A stretch of DNA of 64,000 bases from CAVVSD01 sp963757125 (lineage in GTDB: Bacteria; Actinomycetota; Thermoleophilia; Solirubrobacterales; Solirubrobacteraceae). Shown in pieces: positions 23,274-31,975 of this stretch. Both the position numbers and the translations under genes were made by a program. Position 1 is the stretch's first letter; each line of letters opens with the position of its first letter. The stretch lies in assembly GCA_963757125.1 (NCBI GenBank), contig CAVWQP010000004.1, positions 1,488,001 to 1,552,000 of the forward strand, written 5' to 3'. The notes under the pieces are model-generated. The model ran no database searches, was not told the origin of the DNA, and was given only the letters and a program-made list of their open reading frames with translations.

Positions 23274-24880
23274 GCGGGCGGACGATACGTCCCGAAGACG
23301 TCGCGCATCGCGCCGCAGACCTCGCCGACCGAGCAGCGGTCGCGGAGCGCGTCGCGCAGGACGGGCAGCAGGTTGTCGGTGCCCTCCGCGGCGGCGCGGA
23401 CCGCCTGGAGGTGGCGCTGGACGACGTCGGGGTCGCGGTCGGCCTTGACGGCCTGCAGCCGCTCGACCTGCGCGCGCTCGCTGGCCGGGTCGACCCTGAG
23501 GGTCTCCTCGACGTCCGCCTCGTCCTCGACGTAGCGGTTGACGCCGACGACGACGTCCTGCTCGGTGCGGTAGCGCTCGCTGTAGCCCCAGGCGGACTCG
23601 TCGATCTCGCCGATGATGAACCCGAGCGCCTCGACGCTCCCGCCGAGCTGGTCGACGCGGTCGATCAGGGTGCTCGCGGCGTCCTCGATCTCGTCGGTCA
23701 GCGCCTCGACGAAGTAGCTGCCCGCGAACGGGTCGACGGCGTCGGTGGCGCCGGACTCGTGCGCGATGACCTGCTGGGTGCGGAGCGCGAGCTTGGCCGC
23801 GCGCTCGGAGGGCAGCGCGAGCGCCTCGTCGTAGCCGTTGGTGTGCAGCGACTGCGTCCCGCCGCACACCGCGGCGAACGCCTGCAGCGCGACGCGCACG
23901 ATGTTGTTCTGCGGCTGCTGGGCGGTCAGCGTCACGCCGCCGGTCTGGGTGTGGAAGCGCAGCGTCTGCGCCTTGGGGTCGGTCGCGCCGAAGCGGTCGC
24001 GCATGATGTGCGCCCACATCCGCCGGGCGGCGCGGAACTTCGCGACCTCCTGGAAGACGTTGTTGTGGCCGTTGAAGAAGAACGCCAGCCGCGGGCCGAA
24101 CTCATCGACGGAGAGCCCGGCGTCCAGCGCGGCCTGCACGTAGGCGATCCCGTTGGCCAGCGTGAAGGCGACCTCCTGCACCGCCGAGGAGCCCTTCTCG
24201 CGCATGTGGTAGCCGGAGATCGAGATCGTGTTCCACTTCGGCAGCTCGCGCGCGCAATAGGCGAACAGGTCGGTCGTCAGGCGCATCGACGGGACCGGCG
24301 GGTAGATGTAGTTCCCGCGGGCGATGTACTCCTTGAGCACGTCGTTCTGCGTCGTGCCGCGCAGCAGCTTCGGGTCGACGCCCTGCTCCTCGGCGACGAG
24401 CTGGTAGAGCATCAGCAGCACCGCCGCCGGCGCGTTGATCGTCATCGACGTGGAGACCTCCGCGAGCGGGATCCCGTCGAACGCGGTGCGCATGTCGTCG
24501 ATCGTGTCGATCGCGACCCCGGTGCGGCCCACCTCCCCCAGCGAGCGGGGGTCGTCGGAGTCCAGGCCCAGCTGCGTCGGCAGGTCGAAGGCCATCGACA
24601 GGCCGGTCGAGCCGTGCGCGAGCAGGTACTTGTAGCGCTCGTTGGACTCCTTCGCCGACGCGTACCCCGCGTACTGGCGCATCGTCCACGCCCGCCGGCG
24701 GTACATCTCCGCGTACGGGCCGCGCGTGAAGGGGAACTCCCCGGGATCGCCCAGCTCGGGCTCGCCGCCGAGGTCCTCCGCCGTGTAGATCGGCTGCACC
24801 TCGATGCCGGAGTCCGTGAACCGCCGCGGATCCTCGGGCCCCACGATCGGTGCGACCGTCCGCCGCTCTCCCGTGGCCAT
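23270..24880 (-). CDS. Methylmalonyl-CoA mutase large subunit (no B12-binding domain)
   Basis: A 536-residue TIM-barrel chain of adenosylcobalamin-dependent acyl-CoA mutase, converting methylmalonyl-CoA and succinyl-CoA. Recognisable segments are FPFTRGPYAEMYRRRAWTMRQYAGYASAKESN, LSMAFDLPTQLGLDSDD, STSMTINAPA, RGTTQNDVLKEY, SISGYHMREKG and QTGGVTLTAQQPQNNIVRVA, all active-site or CoA-channel elements. It ends before the cobalamin-binding domain, so a separate small subunit is required and is not in the window. With the carboxylase chains and sucCD it forms a propionyl-CoA to succinate path. Isobutyryl- or ethylmalonyl-type mutases are less likely alternatives. Confidence 0.92.
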   Translation of the reverse strand: MATGERRTVAPIVGPEDPRRFTDSGIEVQPIYTAEDLGGEPELGDPGEFPFTRGPYAEMYRRRAWTMRQYAGYASAKESNERYKYLLAHGSTGLSMAFDLPTQLGLDSDDPRSLGEVGRTGVAIDTIDDMRTAFDGIPLAEVSTSMTINAPAAVLLMLYQLVAEEQGVDPKLLRGTTQNDVLKEYIARGNYIYPPVPSMRLTTDLFAYCARELPKWNTISISGYHMREKGSSAVQEVAFTLANGIAYVQAALDAGLSVDEFGPRLAFFFNGHNNVFQEVAKFRAARRMWAHIMRDRFGATDPKAQTLRFHTQTGGVTLTAQQPQNNIVRVALQAFAAVCGGTQSLHTNGYDEALALPSERAAKLALRTQQVIAHESGATDAVDPFAGSYFVEALTDEIEDAASTLIDRVDQLGGSVEALGFIIGEIDESAWGYSERYRTEQDVVVGVNRYVEDEADVEETLRVDPASERAQVERLQAVKADRDPDVVQRHLQAVRAAAEGTDNLLPVLRDALRDRCSVGEVCGAMRDVFGTYRPPA

Positions 24881-24942
24881 GCCCTGGAGCCTACGCGAGG
24901 TGGATTTACCGAGGATTGAGCGCCCCGCAGCACTGTGGTCCC

Positions 24943-26043
24943 ATGCCTTCCGGTTCCCGGGGCAACTTCCTGAGCGCGCTCCTCGGCGCGGGGGTCGTCG
25001 CCGCCGTCTTCGCAGTCCTCGCCCTCTCGGGCACGTTCGACAACGGTGACGGCGATTCCGCGGTCACGGTCTCGTCGACCGCGGACCAGGACGTCCCGGC
25101 TCCCACCGCCACGCGCTCGGCCACCGACGTCTCCGCGCTCTACAACAAGGTCCGCGACGGCGTCGTCTACGTGCAGACCAGCTCGCGCACCACGAGCACG
25201 GGGGCGGAGGGCGAGTCGGGCTCCGGCTCGGGCTTCGTCCTCGACACGCGCGGCTACATCCTCACGAACGACCACGTCGTGGCCGGCGCCGACACGGTGC
25301 GGGTGCGCATCGGCGACAGCGAGGACCTCATCTCGGCGAAGGTCGCCGGCACCGACGCGTCGAGCGACCTCGCGGTGCTGAAGGTCGATCCGGCCGGGGT
25401 CGAGGGCGGGCTCAAGCCGCTCGCCCTCGGTACCTCCGCCTCCGTGCAGGTCGGCCAGCCGGCCGTCGCCATCGGCTCGCCCTTCGGGCTGCAGGGGTCG
25501 CTGACGACCGGCGTGATCTCGGCGCTCGGGCGCCCGATCCAGTCGCCCAACGGCTTCCAGATCTCAGGCGCGCTGCAGACCGACGCGGCCATCAACCCCG
25601 GCAACTCCGGCGGGCCGCTGCTCGACGCGCAGGGCACCGTCATCGGCATCAACGCGCAGATCGCGACCGAGTCGCAGTCCAACAGCGGCGTCGGGTTCGC
25701 GATCCCGATCGACACCGCCAAGCAGGCGATCCCGCAGCTCGAGCGCGGCGGCACCATCCGGCGCGCCTACCTCGGCGTCTCGACGGCGAGCACGTCCAAC
25801 GGCAGCGGGGCGCAGGTCGCCGCGGTCATCAGCGGCGGCCCCGCGGCGAAGGCCGGGGTGCGCGCCGGCGACCGCATCACGAAGGTCGGCGGTCAGGCCG
25901 TCAAGACGGCGGACGACGTCGCCGAGCGGATCGCGACCCGCAAGCCCGGGGACGTCGTCGAGGTGGTCGTCCAGCGCGACGGCGACAGCGAGACCATGAA
26001 GGTCAGGCTCGGCACCCAGCCGAAGACCGCGACCCAGGGCTAG
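24943..26043 (+). CDS. HtrA/DegP-like membrane-anchored serine protease
   Basis: A 366-residue protease with one N-terminal membrane helix (about 9-28), a Ser/Thr-rich linker, a trypsin-like domain and a C-terminal PDZ domain. The triad is His111 (LTNDHVVAG), Asp142 (SSDLAVLKV) and Ser222 (NPGNSGGPL). PDZ residues follow (YLGVSTAS..., GPAAKAGVRAGDRITKVGG). It would act outside the membrane in protein quality control or processing. The ATG at 24943 is used because the membrane helix begins soon after; an upstream in-frame ATG would add an unlikely leader that overlaps the divergent mutase gene. Confidence 0.93.
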   Translation: MPSGSRGNFLSALLGAGVVAAVFAVLALSGTFDNGDGDSAVTVSSTADQDVPAPTATRSATDVSALYNKVRDGVVYVQTSSRTTSTGAEGESGSGSGFVLDTRGYILTNDHVVAGADTVRVRIGDSEDLISAKVAGTDASSDLAVLKVDPAGVEGGLKPLALGTSASVQVGQPAVAIGSPFGLQGSLTTGVISALGRPIQSPNGFQISGALQTDAAINPGNSGGPLLDAQGTVIGINAQIATESQSNSGVGFAIPIDTAKQAIPQLERGGTIRRAYLGVSTASTSNGSGAQVAAVISGGPAAKAGVRAGDRITKVGGQAVKTADDVAERIATRKPGDVVEVVVQRDGDSETMKVRLGTQPKTATQG

Positions 26044-26048
26044 GCCGT

Positions 26049-26582
26049 CTAGAGCGCCCCGCCGGCCGCCTCGGGCGCCGTCGGGTCCTCGCCCCCGTCG
26101 CCGATCGTCTCGCGGGCGAGGAACTCCTCGGCCAGCAGAGGGTTGTCCTTCGCGCGCTGGACGACGCGCAGCAGGTCGGACATCGAGGAGACCTCCTCGA
26201 CCTGCTCCTTGATGAACCACTGCATGAACTGCTCGGAGGTGTAGTCGCCCTGCTCGCGGGCGAGGCTGGCCAGCGCGTTGATCTGGCTCGTCACCCGCTT
26301 CTCCTGCTCGAGCGAGAGCGCGACGGGCGCCACGACGTCGGCGAACGCGGTCTGCGGCGCGCCGATGCCCGGGATCTGCGCCTCGACATCGGCGTCGAGG
26401 AGGTACTTCACCATCATCATCGCGTGGTTGCGCTCCTCGAGCGCCTGCCGGTAGAAGAACGACGCGAGACGCGGGAGCGTCTCGGCTTCGTAGTAGACGG
26501 CGACCGCCGCGTACTGCTGCGACGCGGCGAACTCGTGGCCGATCTGCTCGTGGAGCCGGTCGACGAAGGCCTGATCTGGCAT
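26049..26582 (-). CDS. Bacterial non-heme ferritin
   Basis: A 177-residue ferritin that oxidises and stores iron in a 24-mer cage. Ferroxidase ligands are at the E. coli FtnA positions: Glu17 (IGHEFAASQQY), Glu50 and His53 (LEERNHAMMM), then Glu94 (SLEQEK) and Gln in the ASLAREQGDY helix. The C-terminal tail (GGEDPTAPEAAGGAL) is longer than usual and low complexity. The ATG is six bases after a TAGGGT hexamer, which forms one arm of a palindrome with the divergent gene's hexamer. It ends five bases from the convergent HtrA gene. Confidence 0.92.
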   Translation of the reverse strand: MPDQAFVDRLHEQIGHEFAASQQYAAVAVYYEAETLPRLASFFYRQALEERNHAMMMVKYLLDADVEAQIPGIGAPQTAFADVVAPVALSLEQEKRVTSQINALASLAREQGDYTSEQFMQWFIKEQVEEVSSMSDLLRVVQRAKDNPLLAEEFLARETIGDGGEDPTAPEAAGGAL

Positions 26583-26588
26583 GGCGGC

Positions 26589-26619
26589 ACCCTAACCGCT
26601 CGCCGGACGGGGTTAGGCT
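26589..26619. promoter_or_regulatory. Back-to-back -10 elements in inverted repeat (ferritin / small Cys-rich gene)
   Basis: TAGGGT on the minus strand (26589-26594) serves ferritin and TAGGCT on the plus strand (26614-26619) serves the 61-residue gene. They lie within perfect inverted arms CCTAACC and GGTTAGG separated by 13 bases, so one protein dimer could cover both promoters. Confidence 0.45.
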
Positions 26620-26631
26620 GCCCGAATCGCC

Positions 26632-26817
26632 GTGAAGACGAAGAAGCGCTGCTGCAAGTCCCGCCCCCGCTGCAAGCGGTGTCCCGTCGTGCTCAAGCGG
26701 CTCGAGCAGCAGGGGCTCGCCGAGCGGACCGGGCGGTTCGTCTACGAGCTGTCGCCGGACGTCACGAAGAAGGCGATGAAGACAGCGCGCAAGGGCCCGA
26801 ATCGCACGTCGTCATAG
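26632..26817 (+). CDS. Small Cys-rich basic protein
   Basis: A 61-residue protein, not assigned to a named family. The N terminus is Lys/Arg-rich with four cysteines (KRCCKSRPRCKRCP), a possible zinc knuckle or Fe-S site, followed by a helical segment (VVLKRLEQQGLAERTG) and a basic tail (KKAMKTARKG). GTG at 26632 follows the TAGGCT hexamer by 12 bases. Its divergent partner is ferritin, so a metal-related role is tempting but unproven. Codon use is like its neighbours, which supports a real gene. Confidence 0.65.
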   Translation: MKTKKRCCKSRPRCKRCPVVLKRLEQQGLAERTGRFVYELSPDVTKKAMKTARKGPNRTSS

Positions 26818-26820
26818 ACT
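26815..26820 (+). promoter_or_regulatory. -10-like hexamer of the UXS-like gene
   Basis: TAGACT, nine bases before the ATG at 26830 and overlapping the end of the preceding small gene. Confidence 0.45.
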
Positions 26821-26829
26821 GCCCGCAAT

Positions 26830-27780
<951 letters not shown>

Positions 27781-27828
27781 GCAGTTGCGCGACATCGGGC
27801 GCGATGGGTCGTTGACGTCCTAGGCGAC

Positions 27829-29352
27829 ATGCCGACGACGACGCGAGAAGACCAGCGAGCACCAGAGCGGGACCCGGAGACCGGAGGGCTCGACTTCGCG
27901 CTCAGCCCGCAGGACGTCCGCCGCAAGCGGCCGCCCGCACTGGCGTTCGTGCTCAAGATGAGCACGCTGCGGCACCTCGCGCGCGTGCTGTCGCTCGCCG
28001 CGCTCGACTTCGTCGGGATCTGGCTCGCGATCTTCGTCGCGCTCAGCGTGAAGTCGGTGCTCCTGGAGCACTGGGACCCGCGCGCGCAGATCGACCAGAC
28101 GCAGGACATCGTCGCCTTCGCGTACCTGCTGACCGTCCTGCTGTTCGCGCGCTCGGGGCTCTACGCGGACCGCGGCTCGCGACCGGGTCTGCGGTCGATC
28201 GTCTCCGGGCTGTTCCAGGTCACGCTCGTCGCGCTGGCCTTCGCGCTCGTGAACGGCGAGGAGTTCGCGTCGTACTACATCTTCTACGGCTCGCTGATCT
28301 TCGCGATCGCGATCGTCTCGCTGCTGCGCTGGTCCTACGAGTGGCTCACGGGCGTGATCCTCCGTGCGGCCGGCTACCAGCGGCGTGCGGTGCTCGTCGG
28401 CACCGGCGCGCACATCGACGCGGTCGCGCATGCGCTGCGGGACAGCGCGCACACCGCGATCAGCGTCGTCGGCTTCATCTCGCTCACGCCGCGTCCGGCG
28501 AACGGGCTCGTGTCGCTCGGCGCGCTGGACGACCTCGGCACCGTCATCGACCGCCACCGCATCGACGAGGTCATCGTCGCGGATCCGGACTTCCCGGAGG
28601 ACGACGCGGTCCTCCTCGTCGACCGGTGCCACGCGCAGGGCGTCCGGGTGCGGATCGCGCCCTCGACGATGGAGCTGCTCATCCACCGGGCCGAGTTCGT
28701 CGCCGGCGAGGCGGTCCCGCTCTTCGAGCTCAAGCCGCCGGTCTTCGAGGGCGTCGACTACGTGATCAAGCGGACGTTCGACCTCGTGGTCTCCGCGTTC
28801 CTGCTCGTCGTCCTCAGCCCGCTGCTGCTGGCCATGGCGGCAGCGATCCGCGTGTCCTCGCGCGGCCCGGTCATCTACCGCTCCATGCGCCCCGGGATCG
28901 GCGGCGAGCCGTTCGCGTGCCTGAAGTTCCGCACGATGTACCGCGACGCCGACCAGCGCCAGGCCGACCTCGAGTCGCTCAACGAGGCGACGGGCGCGCT
29001 GTTCAAGATGCGCGACGACCCGCGGATGACGCCGGTCGGCCGGTTCCTGCGCCGCTACTCGCTCGACGAGCTCCCCCAGCTGTTGAACGTCCTGCGCGGC
29101 GAGATGTCGCTCGTCGGCCCGCGGCCGCTGCCCCAGCGCGACTTCGACCGCCTGGAGCCGTGGCACAAGAAGCGCTACCTCGTCCTCCCGGGCCTCACCG
29201 GGCTGTGGCAGGTCTCCGGGCGCTCGGAGCTGGACTTCGACGACCTCGTGCGGCTCGACTTCCTCTACCTCGAGCGCTGGTCGGTCTTCCTCGATCTCAC
29301 GATCCTGGTGAAGACGCTGCCCGCGGTCGTCTCGAGGCGCGGCGCCTTCTGA
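27829..29352 (+). CDS. Polyprenyl-phosphate glycosylphosphotransferase (EPS initiation)
   Basis: A 507-residue WbaP/CpsE-type enzyme that transfers a sugar-1-phosphate from a nucleotide sugar to undecaprenyl phosphate, the first step of exopolysaccharide repeat assembly. It has four to five N-terminal helices (to about 190), a Rossmann-like CoA-binding-type middle and a C-terminal bacterial sugar transferase domain (KRTFDLVVSA..., YRSMRPGIGG, CLKFRTMY, RRYSLDELPQLLNVLRGEMSLVGPRPL). Catalytic Asp-Glu pair lies in SLDELPQ. It follows the UXS-like gene by 48 bases. Sugar specificity (galactose, glucose or a modified sugar) is unknown. Confidence 0.92.
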   Translation: MPTTTREDQRAPERDPETGGLDFALSPQDVRRKRPPALAFVLKMSTLRHLARVLSLAALDFVGIWLAIFVALSVKSVLLEHWDPRAQIDQTQDIVAFAYLLTVLLFARSGLYADRGSRPGLRSIVSGLFQVTLVALAFALVNGEEFASYYIFYGSLIFAIAIVSLLRWSYEWLTGVILRAAGYQRRAVLVGTGAHIDAVAHALRDSAHTAISVVGFISLTPRPANGLVSLGALDDLGTVIDRHRIDEVIVADPDFPEDDAVLLVDRCHAQGVRVRIAPSTMELLIHRAEFVAGEAVPLFELKPPVFEGVDYVIKRTFDLVVSAFLLVVLSPLLLAMAAAIRVSSRGPVIYRSMRPGIGGEPFACLKFRTMYRDADQRQADLESLNEATGALFKMRDDPRMTPVGRFLRRYSLDELPQLLNVLRGEMSLVGPRPLPQRDFDRLEPWHKKRYLVLPGLTGLWQVSGRSELDFDDLVRLDFLYLERWSVFLDLTILVKTLPAVVSRRGAF

Positions 29353-29363
29353 CCGCTTGATCC

Positions 29364-29407
29364 GGTCACCGGATCCTCACCGGAAGTTCACCCACCCGTC
29401 ACTTGGG
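29364..29407 (+). promoter_or_regulatory. PHO-box-like fourfold 11-bp direct repeat
   Basis: Four consecutive 11-base units begin GGTCACC, CCTCACC, GTTCACC and CGTCACT, each with TCAC at the same phase (29366, 29377, 29388, 29399). The repeat ends three bases before the TAGTCT hexamer. This copies the layout upstream of the DUF47-pit operon, so PhoP-type activation of the PAP2-pgsA genes is predicted. Confidence 0.65.
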
Positions 29408-29410
29408 TCA

Positions 29411-29416
29411 TAGTCT
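29411..29416 (+). promoter_or_regulatory. -10-like hexamer of the PAP2-pgsA operon
   Basis: TAGTCT, preceded 18 bases earlier by TTCACC as a possible -35 and followed six bases later by ATC at 29423. The hexamer contains the in-frame stop that bounds the PAP2 reading frame. Confidence 0.5.
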
Positions 29417-29422
29417 CGGGCC

Positions 29423-30556
29423 ATCAGCACCGAGGCCTCATCCTTCCCGTCCGTCCCCGCACGCCTCGATCCGGCAGATCCCGGCGTCTGGGAAGACGGC
29501 GTCGAGACCGCCGCCGGCAGGGAGACGCTGGCGCGCGCGGGCTTCCTCGCGCTGATCCCCTCGCTGGTCCTCGGCGTGGTCATGCTCGTGATCACGTACG
29601 TGGTCTCGCGGGCGTACGACCTGCCCTTCCGGGACGCCGACGGGATCCTCGGCGGGCGCATCGTGCTCCTGCTCGGGACGATCGGGCTCTTCATGGCGAT
29701 CGACGTCGTCCCGCGCGCGATCCGGCGGCGCGGGTGGCGCTGGTCGGAGCTGCGGACCGGGGTGCCCGAGCTCGTCCGCGAACGCTGGTCGTGGCGGCGG
29801 CTGACGATCGTCCTGCTCGGGATCGTCGCGTTCTACATGACGTACCTGGCGTACCGGAACCTCAAGAGCTTCCTGCCACTCATCACGAGCCAGGACCTCG
29901 ATTCCAACCTGCTCAACTTCGAGCAGGACGTGCTGGGCGGCACGCACCCGTTCGACATCCTGCACACGCTTCTCGGGACGGGGATCTCGGCGCAGGTCCT
30001 GTCGACCGTCTACCTCTTCTTCCTGGCCTTCGTGCCGATCTCCCTCGGCGCGTCGCTCATCGTCTCGATCAACCCGCTGCCCGGTCTGTGGTGGGTGCTG
30101 ACGCTCGGCATCAACTGGACGCTGGGGACCCTGAGCTACTACCTCGTCCCGACCATGGGGCCGTGGTTCATCGCGCCGCAGCTGTTCGCCGACCTGCCCG
30201 CCACCGGCGTGTCGCGGCTGCAGAACGCGCTCTGGGTCGAGCGGTTGGAGGTCATCAACGACCCGACCGTGACCCACGCCGTGCAGAGCGTCGCGGGGTT
30301 CGCGTCGCTGCACGCGTCGATCACGTTCTCGGCCGCGCTCATCGCCCATCTCCTCGGGCTCGCCCGCATCGTGCGGATCGCGCTGTGGACCTTCTTCGGA
30401 CTGACCATGCTCGCGACGGTCTACTTCGGCTGGCACTACGTGCTCGACGACCTGGCGGGCCTCCTCATCGGCGCCGTCGCGGTCGTGGTCGGCGCGCTCC
30501 TGACGGGCAACCGCGACGCGCTGCGCCGCCGCCCGCGTGAGGAGGCGACGGCTTGA
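29423..30556 (+). CDS. PAP2-superfamily (AUR1-like) membrane phosphatase/phosphotransferase, probable ATC start
   Basis: A polytopic PAP2_3-type enzyme that would cleave or transfer phosphate-linked lipid headgroups. C-terminal motifs are ASLHASITFS (SLHxS box) and FGWHYVLDDLAG (H...D box), as in inositol-phosphoceramide-synthase-like proteins; about eight helices are seen. No ATG, GTG or TTG is in frame from the stop at 29411 to GTG 29570, yet the 51 codons before ATG 29576 have coding-like third positions (about 88% G/C) and encode the first membrane helix (AGFLALIPSLVLGVVMLV). ATC at 29423, six bases after TAGTCT, is the best start. Otherwise the gene starts at 29570. Confidence 0.8.
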   Translation: MSTEASSFPSVPARLDPADPGVWEDGVETAAGRETLARAGFLALIPSLVLGVVMLVITYVVSRAYDLPFRDADGILGGRIVLLLGTIGLFMAIDVVPRAIRRRGWRWSELRTGVPELVRERWSWRRLTIVLLGIVAFYMTYLAYRNLKSFLPLITSQDLDSNLLNFEQDVLGGTHPFDILHTLLGTGISAQVLSTVYLFFLAFVPISLGASLIVSINPLPGLWWVLTLGINWTLGTLSYYLVPTMGPWFIAPQLFADLPATGVSRLQNALWVERLEVINDPTVTHAVQSVAGFASLHASITFSAALIAHLLGLARIVRIALWTFFGLTMLATVYFGWHYVLDDLAGLLIGAVAVVVGALLTGNRDALRRRPREEATA

Positions 30557-31128
30557 GCGCGCAGGGGTTCGCCATCCCGGACGCCGCGTCGGTCTGGCGG
30601 CAGGTCCCCAACGTCCTGACCGTCTTCCGGATCGCGCTCGTGCCGCTCCTGGTGCTCGCGATCGCCAGGGATCCGGACGGGTCGGCGCTCGCCGTTGCGA
30701 TCTTCGTCCTCGCCGCCGCGACCGACGTCGCGGACGGCCAGATCGCGCGCCGGCAGGAGGTCGTCAGCACGTTCGGGAAGCTCGCCGACCCGATCGCCGA
30801 CAAGCTGCTCATCGGCGGCGCGCTCGTCGCGCTCGCGGTCAGCGACCAGGTCGCGACGTGGATCGTCGTCGTCGTGCTGGGCCGTGAGCTCGCGGTCACG
30901 CTGCTGCGCTGGCACGCCAAGCGCGAGGGGATCATCGTCCCGGCCAGCATCTGGGGGAAGGCGAAGATGGTCCTGCAGTGCGCGGCGCTCGTCGCGCTGC
31001 TCGCCGTGCCGGGGGCGGCCTGGGTCAACGCACTGCTGTACGTGACCGTCGCCGCGACGGTCGTGTCGGGGATCGACTACGCGCTGCACCTGCGGCAGCG
31101 GGCCGATCCCGCGCCTGCCCGGAGCTAG
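30553..31128 (+). CDS. pgsA: CDP-alcohol phosphatidyltransferase (phosphatidylglycerophosphate synthase-like)
   Basis: A 191-residue membrane enzyme that joins CDP-diacylglycerol to an alcohol such as glycerol-3-phosphate. The diagnostic CDP-OH-P motif is complete: DVADGQIARRQEVVSTFGKLADPIADK, matching D-x2-DG-x2-AR-x8-G-x3-D-x3-D (about residues 58-82). Six hydrophobic segments are visible. TTG at 30553 overlaps the PAP2 stop (TTGA), so the two are coupled. The PgsA motif context is closest, but phosphatidylinositol phosphate synthase-like activity cannot be excluded. Its stop codon overlaps that of convergent fdhD (CTAG). Confidence 0.88.
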   Translation: MSAQGFAIPDAASVWRQVPNVLTVFRIALVPLLVLAIARDPDGSALAVAIFVLAAATDVADGQIARRQEVVSTFGKLADPIADKLLIGGALVALAVSDQVATWIVVVVLGRELAVTLLRWHAKREGIIVPASIWGKAKMVLQCAALVALLAVPGAAWVNALLYVTVAATVVSGIDYALHLRQRADPAPARS

Positions 31129-31901
31129 ATCACCCGCCCAGGGTGGGTGTAGACGTTCATCGACCCGCGGCGGGCGAAGCCGCACAGCGTGATGCCCTGC
31201 TCGGCGGCGAGCGCGACCGCCAGCGAGCTGGGAGCGCCCACCGCGACGAGGATCGGCGCGCCGGCACGGGCGGCCTTCTGCACGAGCTCGAACGAGAGGC
31301 GCCCGCTCACGCAGAGGACGTGGCCGGCGAACGGGATCCGGCCGTCCAGCAGCGCCCGGCCGACGACCTTGTCCATCGCGTTGTGGCGCCCGACGTCCTC
31401 CCGGACGAGCACGAGCTCGCCGGCGGCCGTGAACAGGCCCGTCGCGTGCAGGCCGCCGGTGCGCTCGAACGTGGGCTGCACGAGCTTGTCCGGGAGGCCG
31501 ATGAGGACGTCGCGGGGGACGCGCGGCCCGGCTGCCGGGTCGAGCACGGGCGCTCCGACGGCGACCTCCTCGAGCGCGCCCTTGCCGCAGACGCCGCACG
31601 ACGAGCTCGTGTAGAAGCTGCGCGCGCCCGGATCGCGGGCCAGCGGGCCGGCGACGTCGACGGTGTTGGCGGCGAGGTCCGGGGCCGGGTCGACGGGGCG
31701 CGGCGCGTCGATGAGCGCCTCGCCGAACAGGAAGCCCAGGGCGAGCTCCTCGTCGTGGCCGGGCGTCCGCATGGTCACCGACAGCGGCTTGCCGTCGACG
31801 CGGATCTCCAGCGGGTCCTCGACGGCGACGGCGTCCTCGCGGCCGTCGTCCAGGACGACGAGGGCGTGCGCGCCGCGGTGGCGCACGAGGGGAGCGGTCA
31901 T
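31125..31901 (-). CDS. fdhD: Formate dehydrogenase accessory sulfurtransferase FdhD
   Basis: FdhD relays sulfur from a cysteine desulfurase to the molybdenum or tungsten cofactor of formate dehydrogenase. The 258 residues show the sulfur-transfer motif SSSCGVCGK with Cys102 and Cys105, GHDEELALGFLFGE near the N terminus, REDVGRHNAMDKVVG and SGRLSFELVQKA in the cofactor-binding half. ATG 31901 is preferred over a GTG six bases upstream. No formate dehydrogenase structural gene is in the window, so its client is elsewhere. The gene is monocistronic and convergent with pgsA. Confidence 0.95.
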   Translation of the reverse strand: MTAPLVRHRGAHALVVLDDGREDAVAVEDPLEIRVDGKPLSVTMRTPGHDEELALGFLFGEALIDAPRPVDPAPDLAANTVDVAGPLARDPGARSFYTSSSCGVCGKGALEEVAVGAPVLDPAAGPRVPRDVLIGLPDKLVQPTFERTGGLHATGLFTAAGELVLVREDVGRHNAMDKVVGRALLDGRIPFAGHVLCVSGRLSFELVQKAARAGAPILVAVGAPSSLAVALAAEQGITLCGFARRGSMNVYTHPGRVI

Positions 31902-31938
31902 GCCCACAGGGTGTCAGGTCGTTTCGGGCCGGCGGTGG

Positions 31939-31944
31939 TCTAAT
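31939..31944 (+). promoter_or_regulatory. -10-like hexamer upstream of the FAH-family gene
   Basis: TCTAAT, seven bases before the ATG of a seven-codon frame that overlaps the FAH gene start. Confidence 0.4.
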
Positions 31945-31951
31945 GCCGCGC

Positions 31952-31975
31952 ATGCAAGGACTCCGACCGGCATGA
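31952..31975 (+). CDS. Candidate leaderless 7-codon upstream ORF
   Basis: ATG at 31952 opens a seven-residue frame (MQGLRPA) whose TGA overlaps the FAH gene ATG (ATGA). With TCTAAT seven bases before it, a leaderless transcript would translate this peptide first and re-initiate on the FAH gene. It is too short to judge by composition. Confidence 0.35.
   Translation: MQGLRPA

Noticed and set aside
24850..24942. Upstream in-frame ATG for the HtrA protease
   Set aside because: It would add 31 residues ahead of the membrane anchor and overlap the divergent mutase start; ATG 24943 is natural.
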